Numbered from the stretch's first letter, positions 24,401-37,500 are shown. The stretch is 64,000 nucleotides of DNA from Ascidia mentula (GCA_947561715.1 OX387199.1:12839001-12903000), one strand, 5' to 3'. Program-made: numbers and translations. Notes: generated by a model from the sequence alone, not told the origin.

Positions 24401-26339
24401 ATTTAGTTCATTTCGCCGAACCTTAGCCACCATGGTTTCAAACATGCGTTTTCGGCAAACAATCAAATTCTATAGGACGTACGCCAATTTGGTTTTCATT
24501 GCTCGTTTTATACTGACATCTTATATTTGTGTGCAAAATTTCAAGTCGCTGGATATAAAAATGTTGAAATCACAGGCGGACAACTGTCAAGTTTAGTTCA
24601 TTTCGCCGAACCTTAGCCACCACAGTTTCAAACATACGTTTTTGTTTACGAATAAAATTCTAAATGACATACGCCAATTTGGTTTTTATTGCTCGTTTTG
24701 TACTGTCATCTAATATTTGTGTGCAAAATTTCAAGTCGCTTGATATAAAAATGTTGAAATCACAGGCGGACAACTGTCAAATTTAGTTCATTTCGCCGAT
24801 CCTTAGCCACCATGGTTTCAAACATGCGTTTTCGGCAAACAATCAAATTCTATAGGACATACGCCAATTTGGTTTTTGTTGCTTGTTTTGTACTGACATC
24901 TTATATTTGTGTGCAAAATTTCAAGTCGCTTGATATAAAAATGTTCAAATCACAGGCGGACAACTGTCAAATTTAGTTCATTTCGCCGAACCTTAGCCAC
25001 CATGGTTTCAAACATGCGTTTTCGGCAAACAATCAAATTCTATAAGACATACGCCAATTTGGTTTTCACTGCTCGTTTTGTACTGGCATCTTATATTTGT
25101 GTGCAAAATTTCAAGTCGCTTGATATAAAAACGTTGAAATCACAGGCGGACAACTGTCAGATTTAGTTCATTTCGCCGAACCTTAGCCACCATAGTTTCA
25201 AACATACGTTTTCGTTTACGAATAAAATTCTAAAGGACATACGCCAATTTGGTTTTTATTGCTTGTTTTGTACTGGCATTTAATATTTGTGTGCAAAATT
25301 TCGAGACGCTTGATATAAAAATGTTCAAATCACAGGCGGACAACTGTCAAATTTAGTTCATTTCGCCGAACCTTAGCCACCATGGTTTCAAACATGCGTT
25401 TTCGGCAAACAATCAAATTCTATAGGACGTACGCCAATTTGGTTTTCATTGCTCGTTTCATACTGGCATCTTATGTTTGTGTGCAAAATTTCAAGTCGCT
25501 TGATAGAAAAATGTTGAAATCACAGGCGGACAACTGTCAAGTTTAGTTCATTTCGCCGAACCTTAGCCACCATAGTTTCAAACATACGTTTTCGTTTACG
25601 AATAAAATTCTGAAGGACATACGTCCATTTGGTTTTCACTGCTCGTTTTGTACTGGCTTTTAATATTTGTGTGCAAAGTTTCAAGTCGCTTGATATAAAA
25701 ATGTTCAAATCACAGGCGGACAACTGTCAAATTTAGTTTATTTCGCCGATCCTTAGCCACCATAGTTCCAAAGATGCGTTTTCGCCAAACAGTAAAATTC
25801 TAAGTGAGATACGCCAATTTAGTTTTTATTGCTCGTTTTGTACTGGCATCTAATATTTGTGTGCAAAATTTCAAGTCGCTTAATATAAAAATGTTCAAAT
25901 CACAGGCGGACAACTGTTAAATTTAGTTCATTCCGCCGAACCTCAGCCACGATAGTTTTAAACGCACGTTTTCGTTCACGAATAAAATTCTAAGTGGTAT
26001 ACTGCAATTTGGTTTTCATTGCTCGTTTTGTAGTGGCATCTTATGTTTGTGTGCAAAATTTCAAGTCGCTTGATAGAAAAATGTTGAAATCACAGGCGGA
26101 CAACTGTCAAGTTTAGTTCATTTCGCCGAACCTTAGCCACCATAGTTTCAAACATACGTTTTCGTTTACGAATAAAATTCTGAAGGACATACGTCCATTT
26201 GGTTTTCACTGCTCGTTTTGTACTGGCTTTTAATATTTGTGTGCAAAGTTTCAAGTTGCTTGATATAAAAATGTTGAAATCACAGGCGGACAACTGTCAA
26301 ATTTAGTTTATTTCGCCGATCCTTAGCCACCATAGTTCC
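15471..26339 (+). repeat. 190-bp satellite array, main block (about 57 monomers)
   Basis: Tandem 190-bp monomers with landmarks TTAGTTCATTTCGCCGAACC, TACGCCAATTTGGTTTT, TTATATTTGTGTGCAAAATT and CAGGCGGACAACTGTCAA. Monomer subtypes differ, for example CATGGTTTCAAACATGCG versus CACAGTTTCAAACATACG. They recur at spacings that are whole multiples of 190: 760, 950, 1330, 1520, 2090 and 3040. Multi-monomer blocks have therefore been copied as units. The 95-residue frames within are period artefacts: seven near-copies begin at 16139, 17469, 17849, 18989, 21079, 22789 and 24119. Confidence 0.96.
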
Positions 26340-28830
26340 AATTCAATTTCAATTCAGTTTATTTACATCATAATCCGCGAAAGTAAAATGCGGAACAGTA
26401 AAACACAATGAATGATCCAGTTGGGATTAGATGAAGGGACGGTAGAAACCTCAATTGGTTATTTGAAACCGCCCCTGGGTTGTTTCGAGGTTGCAAAAGA
26501 TTTACGCGGTTGTACGCAATGACATTGATGAGGCAAGGAACATATAATCAACAATCATTCTGCATTACAATAAACAAAGAAGTACAAAAATAACACGAAA
26601 CAGAGAAAAGACAATCAGTAAGTATTGCGCATGTTACAAAACTAAAAGATACAATATAAATAAGAATGAATCGTTGTGAATTTTACCATTTGCATATGTC
26701 AAGGGCAATTACCAATTAGGCCGGCGGTGAAGTGACGTTGTGATTTTTTGCTAAATTGCGCCCTATCGCATCAAAACATTCCTGCGGGTGTTTACATCGC
26801 ACGTGGTCATCTCTACAGCTGTGCAGCATTGGCATATAAGTGAAGAAAGTGTAATTTTAGTGCTTTAAGAAACCCTTTTAAGCTAAAGCTTTTAATGTTT
26901 TGCGGGATGTTATTCCATATTTCTGCGCCTTGGTATTTTATAGTTTTTTTACCTAGTTCAGTGAAAACACGTGGGAGATAATATTGATGTGTGGTTTGAC
27001 ATCGTGTTATGTGGGTGTGAATGTTTGCTAATGGGGTAAAGTAGTCCTTAAAGGCTGCGGGTAGACGATGATTTTTGTAATTGTAAGCAAATTTACCAAG
27101 TTGCAGCTTGTGCTGTAGATTGACTGGAAGAATTTGTGCTTTAATGTACAGTTGATAGGTGTGGGTGCGAAAGGGACTGTTTGTTATTATGCGAAGCGCT
27201 CTATTTTGCAGGACCACCACTGGATGTAACAATGATGGGCAAACAAAACCCCACGCCAAAAGGCCATAAGACAAATGCGAATGAACAAGTGCGTGATACA
27301 CTGTTTGTAATGTACACTGTCCTATGATATGCTTCAGCTTGTAAAGAATTGCAACGCTTTTTGCAATTTTTTTGCAGGTTGAGTTAACATGTGGGGCCCA
27401 TGACAGTGTATCATCAATATGTACACCAAGGTACTTTGTGGTCTTGACTTGCTCTAGTGTGGTGTCATTAATCTTAAGGGTAAAATCCGTATTGTTTGTC
27501 TTTTTGCTGTTTGCGAAGAGCATGAATGTGGTTTTTTTGCAGTTAACTGTTAGTTTGTTCGAATTGAGCCATGTATTAACCTTATCTAGTTCGATATTTG
27601 CAGCCTTTTCTAAATCCCTTACATTTTTGCACGACTTGATGAGACATGTGTCATCTGCGAATAATCTTGTGCAGAATGAGGAGGCGCAAGGCAAATCATT
27701 TACATAAATGAGAAACAGAAGTGGTCCTAGAGGAGATCCCTGGGGCACACCACATTCCACGTTACAGACATTGGAGCGGGAATTGCAAATTTTAGTGTAT
27801 TGTTGCCTGCCAGTGAGGTAGTTTTCAAAAAAGCTTTTAATTTTTCCCCGGAATCCATAAAACTCCAATTTTTGCAGGATGATTTCGTGGTTGACGGTAT
27901 CAAATGCCTTTGATAAATCCAGGAAAATTGCGCATGTTTTTTCTTTGTGATCTGTGGAATTAGCTATATGCTCATAAATTTGTGCGACTGTCAAATCTGT
28001 GGAATGGCCAGGCCTAAATCCATTTTGAAATTTGGTCAGAAGGTCAAATTTTGTTAAGTACTCGGTAACTCTTTTGTGTATAATTATTTCAAAAATTTTG
28101 GCAAAAACTGGTATAAGCGATATCGGTCTGTAGTTGTTGACATTTTTTTGGTCCCCGCCCTTGAACAATGGTGATATTTGAGACAGTTTAAGGCAACTTG
28201 GGTAACTTGCTGTTTGAATGCAACAATTAAACAACATGCAAAGAATTGGAGAGATGACTGGTGCTGCTAGTTTTACTAGTTTTATGGGCATGTCATAGGG
28301 ACCAGGTGATTTACTTGAATCTAACTGTACAATAGTATTGAAAACTTCATTTATTTCTATGGTGTAAAAAAAGAATGATGATGACGGGCCATTTGTGAGG
28401 TATTCTGCTGGTGATTTAGATGTTGGGGGGACAAGAAGCGCCATATCTTTTCCAATGCTGGTGAAAAAAGTATTGAACGTATTTGCCATGATCAATGGGT
28501 CATTTGTCACTGTACCATTTGTTGTAGTAATTTGTGATATGTGTGTTTTCCCTTTGATGTTGTTTGTAGTTACTTTATTGATAAGTTTCCATGTTTGTTT
28601 TGGACTTGATTTGTTGTGTTCAAACATGACTTTGTAGTAGTTTCTCTTTGCTGCTCGTATGGTTGATTTTAGCTTGCTTGAATATGATTTGTATTTCATT
28701 GCATTGATTTTTTGTTGGATGTATTTTTTGTAAAGTTTATTTTTATGTTTTATTGATTTCAGGATACCTTTGGTAAGCCAAGGATTTGCCTTGCGCCTGG
28801 TTGATAAAGTTGTATATGGGGCCTGCTCTC
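26340..28830 (-). mobile_element. 5'-truncated LINE (Jockey/L2/CR1-like) inserted in the satellite
   Basis: Splits one 190-bp monomer: the array stops after CATAGTTCCA at 26340 and resumes with AGATGCGTTTTCGCC at about 28831. The element runs on the minus strand with its 3' end at 26340, where the tail is a short AATTGA-type repeat. Left of the RT frame lies about 470 bp of 3' UTR. The endonuclease half is missing, the usual result of incomplete target-primed reverse transcription. Any target duplication is at most 3-4 bp. Confidence 0.92.
26813..28830 (-). CDS. LINE ORF2 reverse transcriptase (endonuclease missing)
   Basis: An open frame of about 670 codons. It begins with the linker typical after the endonuclease (NPWLTKGILKSIKHKNKLYK). 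The RT domain follows: NNYRPISLIPVFAKIFE, FRPGHSTDLTVAQ, AIFLDLSKAFDTVNH (first catalytic Asp), VPQGSPLGPLLFLIYVNDL, and LFADDTCL with the catalytic Asp pair. A thumb region and the C-terminal RALRIIT block of Jockey/L2-type elements come next. The frame is uninterrupted, so the insertion is young, but truncation leaves it unable to move on its own. The first residues in the frame come from the flanking satellite read in reverse, so no genuine start is present. Confidence 0.93.
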
Positions 28831-29180
28831 CAAGATGCGTTTTCGCCAAACAGTAAAATTCTAAGTGACATACGCCAATTTAGTTTTTATTGCTCGTTTT
28901 GTACTGGCATCTAATATTTGTGTGCAAAATTTCAAGTCGCTTAATATAAAAATGTTCAAATCACAGGCGGACAACTGTTAAATTTAGTTCATTCCGCCGA
29001 ACCTCAGCCACGATAGTTTTAAACGCACGTTTTCGTTCACGAATAAAATTCTAAGTGGTATACTGCAATTTGGTTTTCATTGCTCGTTTTGTAGTGGCAT
29101 CTTATGTTTGTGTGCAAAATTTCAAGTCGCTTGATATAAAAATGTTCAAATCACAGGCGGACAACTGTCAAATTTAGTTA
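28831..29180 (+). repeat. 190-bp satellite, right remainder
   Basis: Slightly under two more monomers of the same array, ending in CAGGCGGACAACTGTCAA before homology is lost around 29180. These edge monomers belong to a diverged subtype also seen at 25750-26090. Confidence 0.93.
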
Positions 29181-32179
29181 ATTTTGCTGATCCTTAGAAA
29201 TATTACTGCATTGATGGTGAGGAAACAAATAGAGGAATGGTTGGTGATTGATTAGAATAAATTAAAAAACTGGATTCCGTATGGTGCAGTCGCTGTAAAC
29301 GAATTCCAAATCCGTTGCAGTTTTGTCTCGACCTTTCACCCCTTAACACTTCGCTTCGATCCACATTGTTACTTTTTTGAGAAAATCATTCCGTGTGGAT
29401 GTTTTTAAAATCTCAATGACTTGTAATGGTACTTTCGTAGCGCAGCGGAGTATCGTGGTGTGTAACTTTACGTATAACTCTTAACCCCTACCTGGTGTCG
29501 AATATTTGTGTTGTCATTTTCGATTTTTTTTCGATGTGATGTCATAACTTTAACCTCACCTTTGTGTTGACTTTAATTTGATGATTTCAACATTTCTAGT
29601 TACGAACTATATTGCGAAAAATACAGTAGTAATTGATTGTGGCGAATTAAATAAATCATTTATGACGCGAACTCGTAGGCAACTCTACTGTCGGACAAAA
29701 AGTGGTACTGACAGAATAACAGTGTTGTGTTGCATAATCAGCTAATTTGGTCGCTTTTTCTCGGCGGTTTTTGCCAGCCTCAAAATTGCTACCTCTATCT
29801 TTTTCTGTGAGTGGACAAAATGACAATGCTAAATTGACGGTTTGTCTCTGTCGTGTTTTCAAAAGATCATGTATCCAGTTAGCGATCATAAATGCTGTAA
29901 CAACAAGAACACCCTATCCCAGTAACTGTTTTATTACTACGCAACTAAAAAAGACATAAAAGGGTCAAATCAGCGGTCATCTGTCTGCAGCTCAAATTAT
30001 CATCAAAATCCGTTTGTTGCACTTGTTCACTAGTCGTCCCCTGTTTAATGCAATACTATCATAAAACAGTTTTACAGTGTTTTCCTTTTCTGTGCATAAG
30101 GCTTGCTGCCAGCACTCGCACCACCAAAGCGCCTTCTATGACGTCAGGCAACAATAATCTCGCTTTCGCACGATTTCGTTCGCAGCGGCAAAAGTGCGAC
30201 TTTGATCAGCTGTATCTCAGAAACCAGTCGTCATATCAAGCTATTTTTTTCGAAAAAAATGTTTCAAAGTTATGAACATCTCCTAGTTTAATTATTAACA
30301 TGTGTAGGATTTGTGTGGTTGTTGTTGATTACGTGTTCAACTGCAATTGAAATGTTTCCTGACTCCTGACTCTAGACAAACCAAACTTGGGTTAGTTTGT
30401 TTTATTCAGAATACACCAAGACACAAACACAGATATGTGGAAGTCAGACGTTTAAAGCCCAGTGCAGAGTGGCGATTCCACGATGTGGAATGAAATGTGA
30501 CCGCAAGAACACAGAACTTATACGCACTTGAATTATGCGTTCGCGTGAGACCACTTATCGATAATTGCATCTTACGAGCGATTCTCCTGTGTCGTTCCAG
30601 GAACTGTGGTATTTACCTGGGCAGTACAAAACTGCAAGTCATTCTCATCACGTCACAGCATATACGTTACACATGTTTGATTTCCGTGTCACATGCACTT
30701 AAATCACCATATTAGGTTTGAAATAGCGTATCTTGTACAACCACAAATCCTGTACAATCTATTGTGGCATCTTTTGAAAGCTCTATTTTTTAGGGCACTT
30801 GAGAGGTACTCGTCAAGTACTAAAAAAACACAAGAAACTAACGCAATTAAAGGATATTTGACATAATTGACAAAAAACAAAAATAAAGTGCACTATACAA
30901 AATAAATCAAATTACAATGTTAAACACTATAATATAATGACGAATAACCAACGAAACAAGAAGGGAGTGAACAATTGAATTACGAGATACATCAAGAAGC
31001 GGAGTCCGTTATTGTTTTTGTTTTTTTAAATCTACGGTAATGGACCAGGCCACCTCAAGGATGAGGTCTGGTCTGTTCCGTAATAAACGAAGTTTTAAAA
31101 AAAGCTATTGCATGGGAGAAGGATTCTGTCAATTCTTTGGGAGGTTTGTTTATGGGATGAGGTTTTTCTTGACTTTATTACGGGTTTGTGATAGTGTGTG
31201 GGTAAGGTTGGTGTTCAAAATAATAATGAGGACTTAGTTTTCTAAAAGTTTTGGAAATAACAAATGAGTGGATTGGTCAAAATATTATTGGTTGCTGGGT
31301 AATAGTGCTTTTAAAACTGAAATAACTATAAAGTGCGAAGTGTTTGGATTTTGAGACAGGTAAAAATAAGTGCTCAAAAGTTTCATAACTTAAAGAAAAG
31401 AGGGTATACATAACGAGTCGTTGTCCAAAAGAGAACTTAATAGTAAGCCAGCAATTAAAGGTTTTTAAATAATTGGGTAAAGAACTGAAATGAACTAAAG
31501 ACCAGCCAGTAAAGTTTCGGGTGTAGGGTTTGCGCAAATATAAAAGTTTTAAATAAGGTGGTGCATGAGGCAGGTTATTTCGTAAACCAAAATCAAAAAA
31601 TTAGAAAGTGGGAGTCCGATATTATATTCAACAAAACAAAGGGCGGAGGTTCTGGGTGTGTCCAGTATTGTGTATTTGTAGTAATTTTTGATAGTAAACA
31701 GATAAAATAAGTCAGCATAGAGGGGTAGTGGAATAATGAAGTGCTATCGGTTTTTCTTTTACGTATGTTGGTGTAGATACCCTTGTGGTTGTCTGTACCA
31801 AATTTCAAGTTCGTGAGATGTTTTCTTCATGGTTACGTACAATTGTACACTGTAGTATCCTTTTACCGCCAACGGCGCTAATGCGCATTAACTTTGGTTT
31901 TCGTTTTGATGAACAAGTGAAATACTTGTTGGATTCCCTTGAGAATGGGCTCGATTTACAAGGAGGGGATCTTCTTTATAATATTCGAGAACCGAATACA
32001 ATCGACTTAAAATGTAGTTGCTACGTCACAAACAAAAGTTTGTCGTCAATAAAGAGTGTTGATTTTAATTTGATGGTTCCAACATTTCTAGTTACGAACC
32101 ATATTGCAAAAAATACATTAGTGATTGATTGTGGCGAAAGGGTTAATAAAGTGCTATCTTACTGCGTCGAATTACACAT
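29181..32179. other. Unassigned sequence with a dispersed repeat
   Basis: I see no recognisable intact gene in these 3 kb. A block of about 90 bp at 29571-29661 recurs at 32059-32144 (shared AACATTTCTAGTTACGAAC and GATTGATTGTGGCGAA). A minus-strand frame at 31277-31537 (FTGWSLVHFSSLPNYLKTF) faintly recalls the C-terminal RT region of Penelope-type elements, but the match is weak. The stretch is probably decayed mobile elements. Confidence 0.45.
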
Positions 32180-32570
32180 CGTTTAGAACTAGAGGTTGAA
32201 TCTCCACTCGAGTCGATTGGCGACACTGGTAGGGGAACGGATAGGCTGCGGGTCATGCAGCTTCGATATCCACGTTGAGACCCTGTCATCGAATTCTTGT
32301 TTGTCTCGGCAGTAATCACGCTTACGCGAGATTGTCTCAGGTAGTTTATCACTATCCAACATATTTGAGTAAAGTTCAATTAGCTTATCTAAGTTTGCAT
32401 TTACTTGGGGCAGAAACTCGCGTAGCGCTGAAAGATCTTGCGGCTTTTTCATTAGACTCTCTGCGCAATCGTAGCTATCTTGTAGAGCCATTAAAAGCCT
32501 CTACTATTTCGTTTTCTTGATCTTCCGTCATACGGTTTACTTGTGATGCAATTTCACGACGTGGAAATGT
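32180..32570 (-). pseudogene. BEL/Pao gag N-terminal fragment, second family
   Basis: The minus strand encodes SRKRDYCRDKQEFDDRVSTW, which matches the SRKRDCVRGKNEFDTRVRQW block of the 44-kb gag, preceded by a helical N-terminus. A frame break lies near 32490, where upstream codons (MTEDQENEIVEAF) are in another frame. Homology is lost after ANRLEWRFNL. It is a gag stub of a related but distinct family. Confidence 0.75.
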
Positions 32571-33093
32571 TTGTCGTGACCAAATCAATCGTCGATCCTT
32601 TGCTTGTTAACGATTCTTAATTCGTTAACATGTAACACGGCTAACTTAACAGGCCCGACGGCCAGCTAACCTAGTCACAAGGGGTTTGACCGTACCGACA
32701 TCTAAGAACAGTTTCCTTTTATTCTGCGGCACAGTTAACGAACTGTGACACGCTCACTAACCAAAACAAACACATATTAGCGAACATTCACAAGTAACAT
32801 GACAGACGGTATTGAACTCACCCATAAAAGATGCACAAAGGACCGACTTCGAATCGCATTCGGGTGCAACAGGTAAATTCACATTATTCAGTCACTATTC
32901 AAGTTACCAACTTAGGCAATTCACAACAGATATTTACATTTAACTACAAAAAAAAAGTTTACTGCACGCGGATCAGTTCAACACGTGGCATACATAGGAC
33001 TGCTGGCACTAGCTTTGCTTTATACATTTGAAGGGGGCACTATGATGTTTCTACTGTTGTAAAAATTGTTCAAATCTTACAGGTAGGATGATT

Positions 33094-33624
33094 TGTAGAT
33101 TCCCAAACCCAATTTCGTCCGTGGGTTGGTTAAAGTATCTACCGTTATTGTGTAACAAAGGCTGCGCAGTAGCCGTGCGCCTGTAGTCCGCATGGTTATG
33201 TTTTTGCTAGTTGTGTTGCCAGTTATTTGGGTACATTTAATAACATTTTTTGAATAAGGTCTTAGTTGCAAAACTGCGAAATAGTTTGTTGACTGTGCTT
33301 TGCAATAATTGAAAAGTTTACTGGTATTATGATAATGCAACTGAAAGATGTGTTATCACAACGGAGAATTTACTGAATCAGATGGGTCGCAAAACAGTTC
33401 CTTAGGTGCGATAGAATTTGCCATGATGTGAATATGACTACATATTGAATGAACAAATGTGTTTCTTTAACTAGAAACCGCTCCTGTTCCGGCGCGTTGA
33501 CCTTGCCTGTCATTTCTTTCATATTGAATACAAGTGTCTTTTGTGTTCTGAGTGCTTGGAGACTACCTGGGAAGCTAAAAGCGCGTTTCGAGACGTTTTG
33601 TGAAAACATTTAATAAACGTTACT
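33094..33624 (+). repeat. Diverged LTR of the BEL/Pao family
   Basis: Begins TGTAGATTCCCAAACCC and shares AACAAAGGCTGCGCAGTAG, GTGTTGCCAG, AATACAAGTGTCTTTTGTG and a final AACGTTAC with the other LTRs, but with much more divergence. No matching internal region is attached, so it is a solo or orphan LTR. Confidence 0.75.
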
Positions 33625-33704
33625 TTTGGGTTTGTTGATTTTTTGTTATTTCGATAACATTGAAATAACATTGATGTTTGGTTTTGTGTTTTAACGTTGG
33701 AATA

Positions 33705-34189
33705 TCACTCTCGGATTATGGCCAGGGATTCACACTCTATTGTTTTGACCTCAGTCATGATATGGAGGATCTGGCTACCTTTGATTTGGTTTAGCACGGT
33801 AACATTCTTTTGGATGCTCACTTTGGCACGGCTCTCGCGAACACTATAAATATCTTGGTGTACGCGGAATATGAACTGCACGCGACTGAAGGCGTCGGCA
33901 AACGGTTTGGGAAATAGCAACACGTAGGGTGTTTCTGGAAACAGGGAAGGAGCCAGTTTCCGGAGTTCGTCGTGGTCAAAACATTCTCCTCTAAACTTCA
34001 CATACAACGTTGCACAGCAAAGTCTGGTATCTACAGCAACCAAAAATTAGGAAAAGCAAGAAAAGCAAAACGTCGTCAAGACATACCTGCAGGTCGGCGA
34101 CTTCTGCATATCTCTGCGAGCAGCTGTGTAGCGCTTTGCTGTCTGGTTGAATCGACGATGTCGGGAACAATACGTCTGTTGAGTGACAT
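33705..34189 (-). CDS. Two-exon gene, 142 aa, unknown function
   Basis: Reads on the minus strand: exon 1 at 34087-34189 (ATG at 34189), a short intron with GTATGT donor and CTGTAG acceptor, and exon 2 at 33705-34030 ending in TGA. The phase is consistent (one base carried over). A TATA box (TATATAAG, minus strand, 34243-34250) lies about 55 bp upstream of the ATG. The protein starts MSLNRRIVPDIVDSTRQ and continues with LCCATLYVKFRGECFDHDEL. It is soluble-looking, with no membrane segment and no motif I can assign. It lies just downstream of the PolB relic on the same strand, so it may be an accessory gene of the same virus-like element. The open frame contrasts with the broken PolB beside it. 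Confidence 0.62.
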
Positions 34190-34242
34190 CTTCTCCGTTG
34201 GTTGCTTCTGTTCGTTGATGAGGAGTGAAGTATCTATACCGT

Positions 34243-34250
34243 CTTATATA
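34243..34250 (-). promoter_or_regulatory. TATA box of the 142-aa gene
   Basis: TATATAAG on the minus strand, 54 bp upstream of the ATG at 34189. Good spacing for a start site near 34215-34220. Confidence 0.5.
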
Positions 34251-34578
34251 CAATCAAAATGACGTGATCCCGTTCAAAACCTGCCATAAAATATTCCAAG
34301 AAATTGTGCAATACATGAGCGCTCATCTTGTTCGGGATTGCTTTACCTCTCACATTGTGCCTCACTCCCAATGAATGGTTTACCAGCGATGGCGCAACCC
34401 TTTTAAGATGAATCACTACCTGAACAGTGAAGGCTCAAGAAAAGTTATTTTTTAACATTATGCTAATTGGGCTGCCTCACTTCTCTTCTTACTTTATTAG
34501 CTTAGGTTTCCAACCGATCACTTTATTAATGTTATTAAGCAGTGCACATACAACACAAGCACGAAAACAATGAAACAC

Positions 34579-37500
34579 TTATAAATCGAGGGACACGGTT
34601 GAAACCCCGTCGGCAAGAACTTTACGTTTGCCGTGGAAATTAGTGATCCCACTTCTTGTCTGTTCATACGGGTAAACTCTTTGATTCAAAGTGCGAAAGC
34701 CAGTGTTTGTACCCAACACGCTTTCCCCAGTTTTCAACACTTCGAGATAAGCTTGAAAAGTCAGTGGATTTTGCTTCTTGTTGATCCCCTTGCAAGTTTG
34801 TTTGTTGGTGCTTCCCTTGCAATAATAGGTCTTGGCCGTAAGAGCCACTACACCTGTGCCACTCCATTTAACTTAAAAAGGCCCAGGGGTGCGTAGGTCA
34901 TCACGCTCTCGCCTCTGACAGCATTCCAGTTGGGTAAACTCTTTTCCCGAAACACGCCTCCTGAAAAATTCTGAGCGATGCAGGTCGCATGCTGGAGATG
35001 AAAACCACATGTGATAAGTTTCATAAAACTCCTTCAACAGTTGGGGACGAACCACATCATCCAAACGTTTACCAGCCATCGCCACATAGTAACTAAGTGT
35101 GTCCATGAGACACAACTGATACATTTCCCTGTCGACAAATCGATCGAAAAAGTCGTAATGAAACTGTAGCATCGCCAGCTTGGCGTATTGGTAAACGAAA
35201 AATCCAACGTGCACTGGTAAATTTTGGTTGATCCGACGCTTTTTCATCTTGACTTCATACAGGTCATCATTGATTTCCTCCAAGTGCTGGAACCTCGGGT
35301 TATTAACTGACATCCGAGCATCTTAGCTTCCTGGTAGAAGATATCACGTTCAAGCTTTTTGTTCATTAGCATCTTGCCATAGGAGCTATTGCCTGGAAAT
35401 AAAGCACACTTAACATTAAATAAATAAATAAGTTTAAAAAAAAAATAAAAAAAAATTACCTAAAAGTTTAAACGTGTCTCCAATGATCTTTTTGTCAGGG
35501 TTGACATCACCCAAACGTCGTGCTGCAGTAACTTCATCACCAAAGGTTTTGAAGCAGGGCTTTGGATCAAAGCAAATCACTTGATACATATATTCCAAAA
35601 CAAGTCCATGTTCCAAGTACCACCTCAGAAGAGGGGTGGCAAGCAAGATTTTCTTCCCCATCATGCTCCCTATTAAGCACCTTCGTTTGGTTTTCAAAAC
35701 ACCGTACTTCTCTGCATGTCCACGCATATACTGTCCAATATCAGCTCTGGATACTTCTATATTTTTAAACACAGGGATTAATTCCTTGAAATATTCTCTT
35801 TTTTCGGGTGGAACAATGATATCACACTCCACTAGCCCAAACAAGTCACCTTTCCGCAATGCTTCTCGCATGGTGAAAAGTTTCTATTTTTTGGGATGCG
35901 GAACCTGGGAACTGGGTGAGATCTAACAAAATCACGCACTCGCTGATTGTTCTTTTGCAAAGCATACCAATCACATTCCCACATTTCAACAACCTTTTTT
36001 ATCCAAGGCCATCGAAGTATGCTGTATGTTCAGCTGTCTTTTATCGGGCTTTTGTAGCTTTTTCGAGGTTATCGAAATGGACACCACAGCGATCACGACC
36101 ATGAAAATATCAGCCGTGAAATTGAAAAACTTTGTTGACTTCTGCGCAGTACCCATCCACGGGTAAATTTCGTTGACCGAGACGAGCTTCTGCCCCCTTG
36201 TTGAACTGATGACGAATAAATAGACCATATTCTTGTGCGCACCAATCAAGCCACACCCGAGCCATGTGACTGTGACGTGAAGATTGCATCAAACTGAATC
36301 CTTGGGTTTCATTTTCGTATTTTAAAACAGTGAAAAAAAAAGTTGGCATCTGTTGCATAAGCCCCCAGAAGTAAAGAGCATTGCAGTCAAAGCCGATGAC
36401 TGCTTGACATACACGGGCTTTAGTACCGTAGTCGACAGTGCGGATTTGGGTTTCATTTTGTTCGTGGTAGCAGTGAAAAATTGTTGCTGGACCTCCAACT
36501 ATATTGGCCCGAATGAGATTGTGAATGTCCTTAAATCTTTCTCCAAACAGAGCAAGAGGCGTGTTTCGATCAAGAGACCATATTAAATATTGTGGAGTTA
36601 AACCAGGTACGCTTATTACCTCTTTAAACGCGTCAACACCACGTTCCTCGTAAAAGTTGCAAAGCTTAGAAACAACATCGAGAAAAGGAACTACATCACG
36701 GTTATTGTACCACACAAGAAAATCTTTCAGGGAGTGCATTTTTTCGTCACGCCATGTGTCTAAACAAAACTGGTACTCATCTTTAGTTATAGTTGAACCT
36801 TTCAGTGAGCTGTGTAAAGCTGTGATTGGAGGTAATGAAGTTTCTTGTAACTTTTCAACTGAAGTTATGTATTCATAAGGAAAAAAACTTTGCGTGTTTT
36901 GCAGTTAAAGGCTTGCAACAGGGAGTCATAAGAATAATTTGCCGCAACATAATTGCGTAAATCAAGAAAGTTAAAGGACGTAGTTTTAATAGACATGCAA
37001 TCATTCATTGTTTCTTTTGATTACATTTAATATTATGTTCTCGACCATTAGAGATGGAATCAAATGTCCCTTTGCCAAGTTGAGGTCATATTTCGTTCCA
37101 TTGAAAGATAAGCAGGTTAGATTAGTTAAGTACAGATGTAAGTCGGATGATAGTCATTGAAGAGGGTGCTTGCTTGGATCACAGGACTCCAACTTACAAG
37201 AATGGTCTAGCATTGTTTCAAGCTGTTTCCTGATGCCCTGAAATCGGTGAAGCAGGACGACGCCGCAGCTTCTTGTATTTCTTTAAGGTAGGAAACAAAT
37301 CTTTTTATTAAATCCCCACAGTCCCCTGTGGATACAATACACCTTGGTGACGTATACCCAGGTACATTTGAGCAAATTGACACACCCAAGGCAATATGCT
37401 CTGAGAGCAAAGTGGTCTTAGCGGCCGGGGGTGACAAGTTGTCTCTCTAAAAATAGCTCTCAAAATCAAAGCAAGCACGAAAAGGAAAGTAATTCATGGA

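Noticed and set aside
16139..24406. Seven near-copies of a 95-codon frame (MLVLYWHLIFVCKIS type)
   Set aside because: These are products of 190-bp satellite periodicity, reading 1.5 monomers; there is no start context or domain.
15471..26339. CRISPR-like reading of the regular repeats
   Set aside because: The repeats are head-to-tail satellite monomers with no unique spacers, in a eukaryotic setting.
31277..31537. Penelope-like RT fragment
   Set aside because: Only a loose resemblance over about 50 residues with no catalytic motif; mentioned in the region note but not called.
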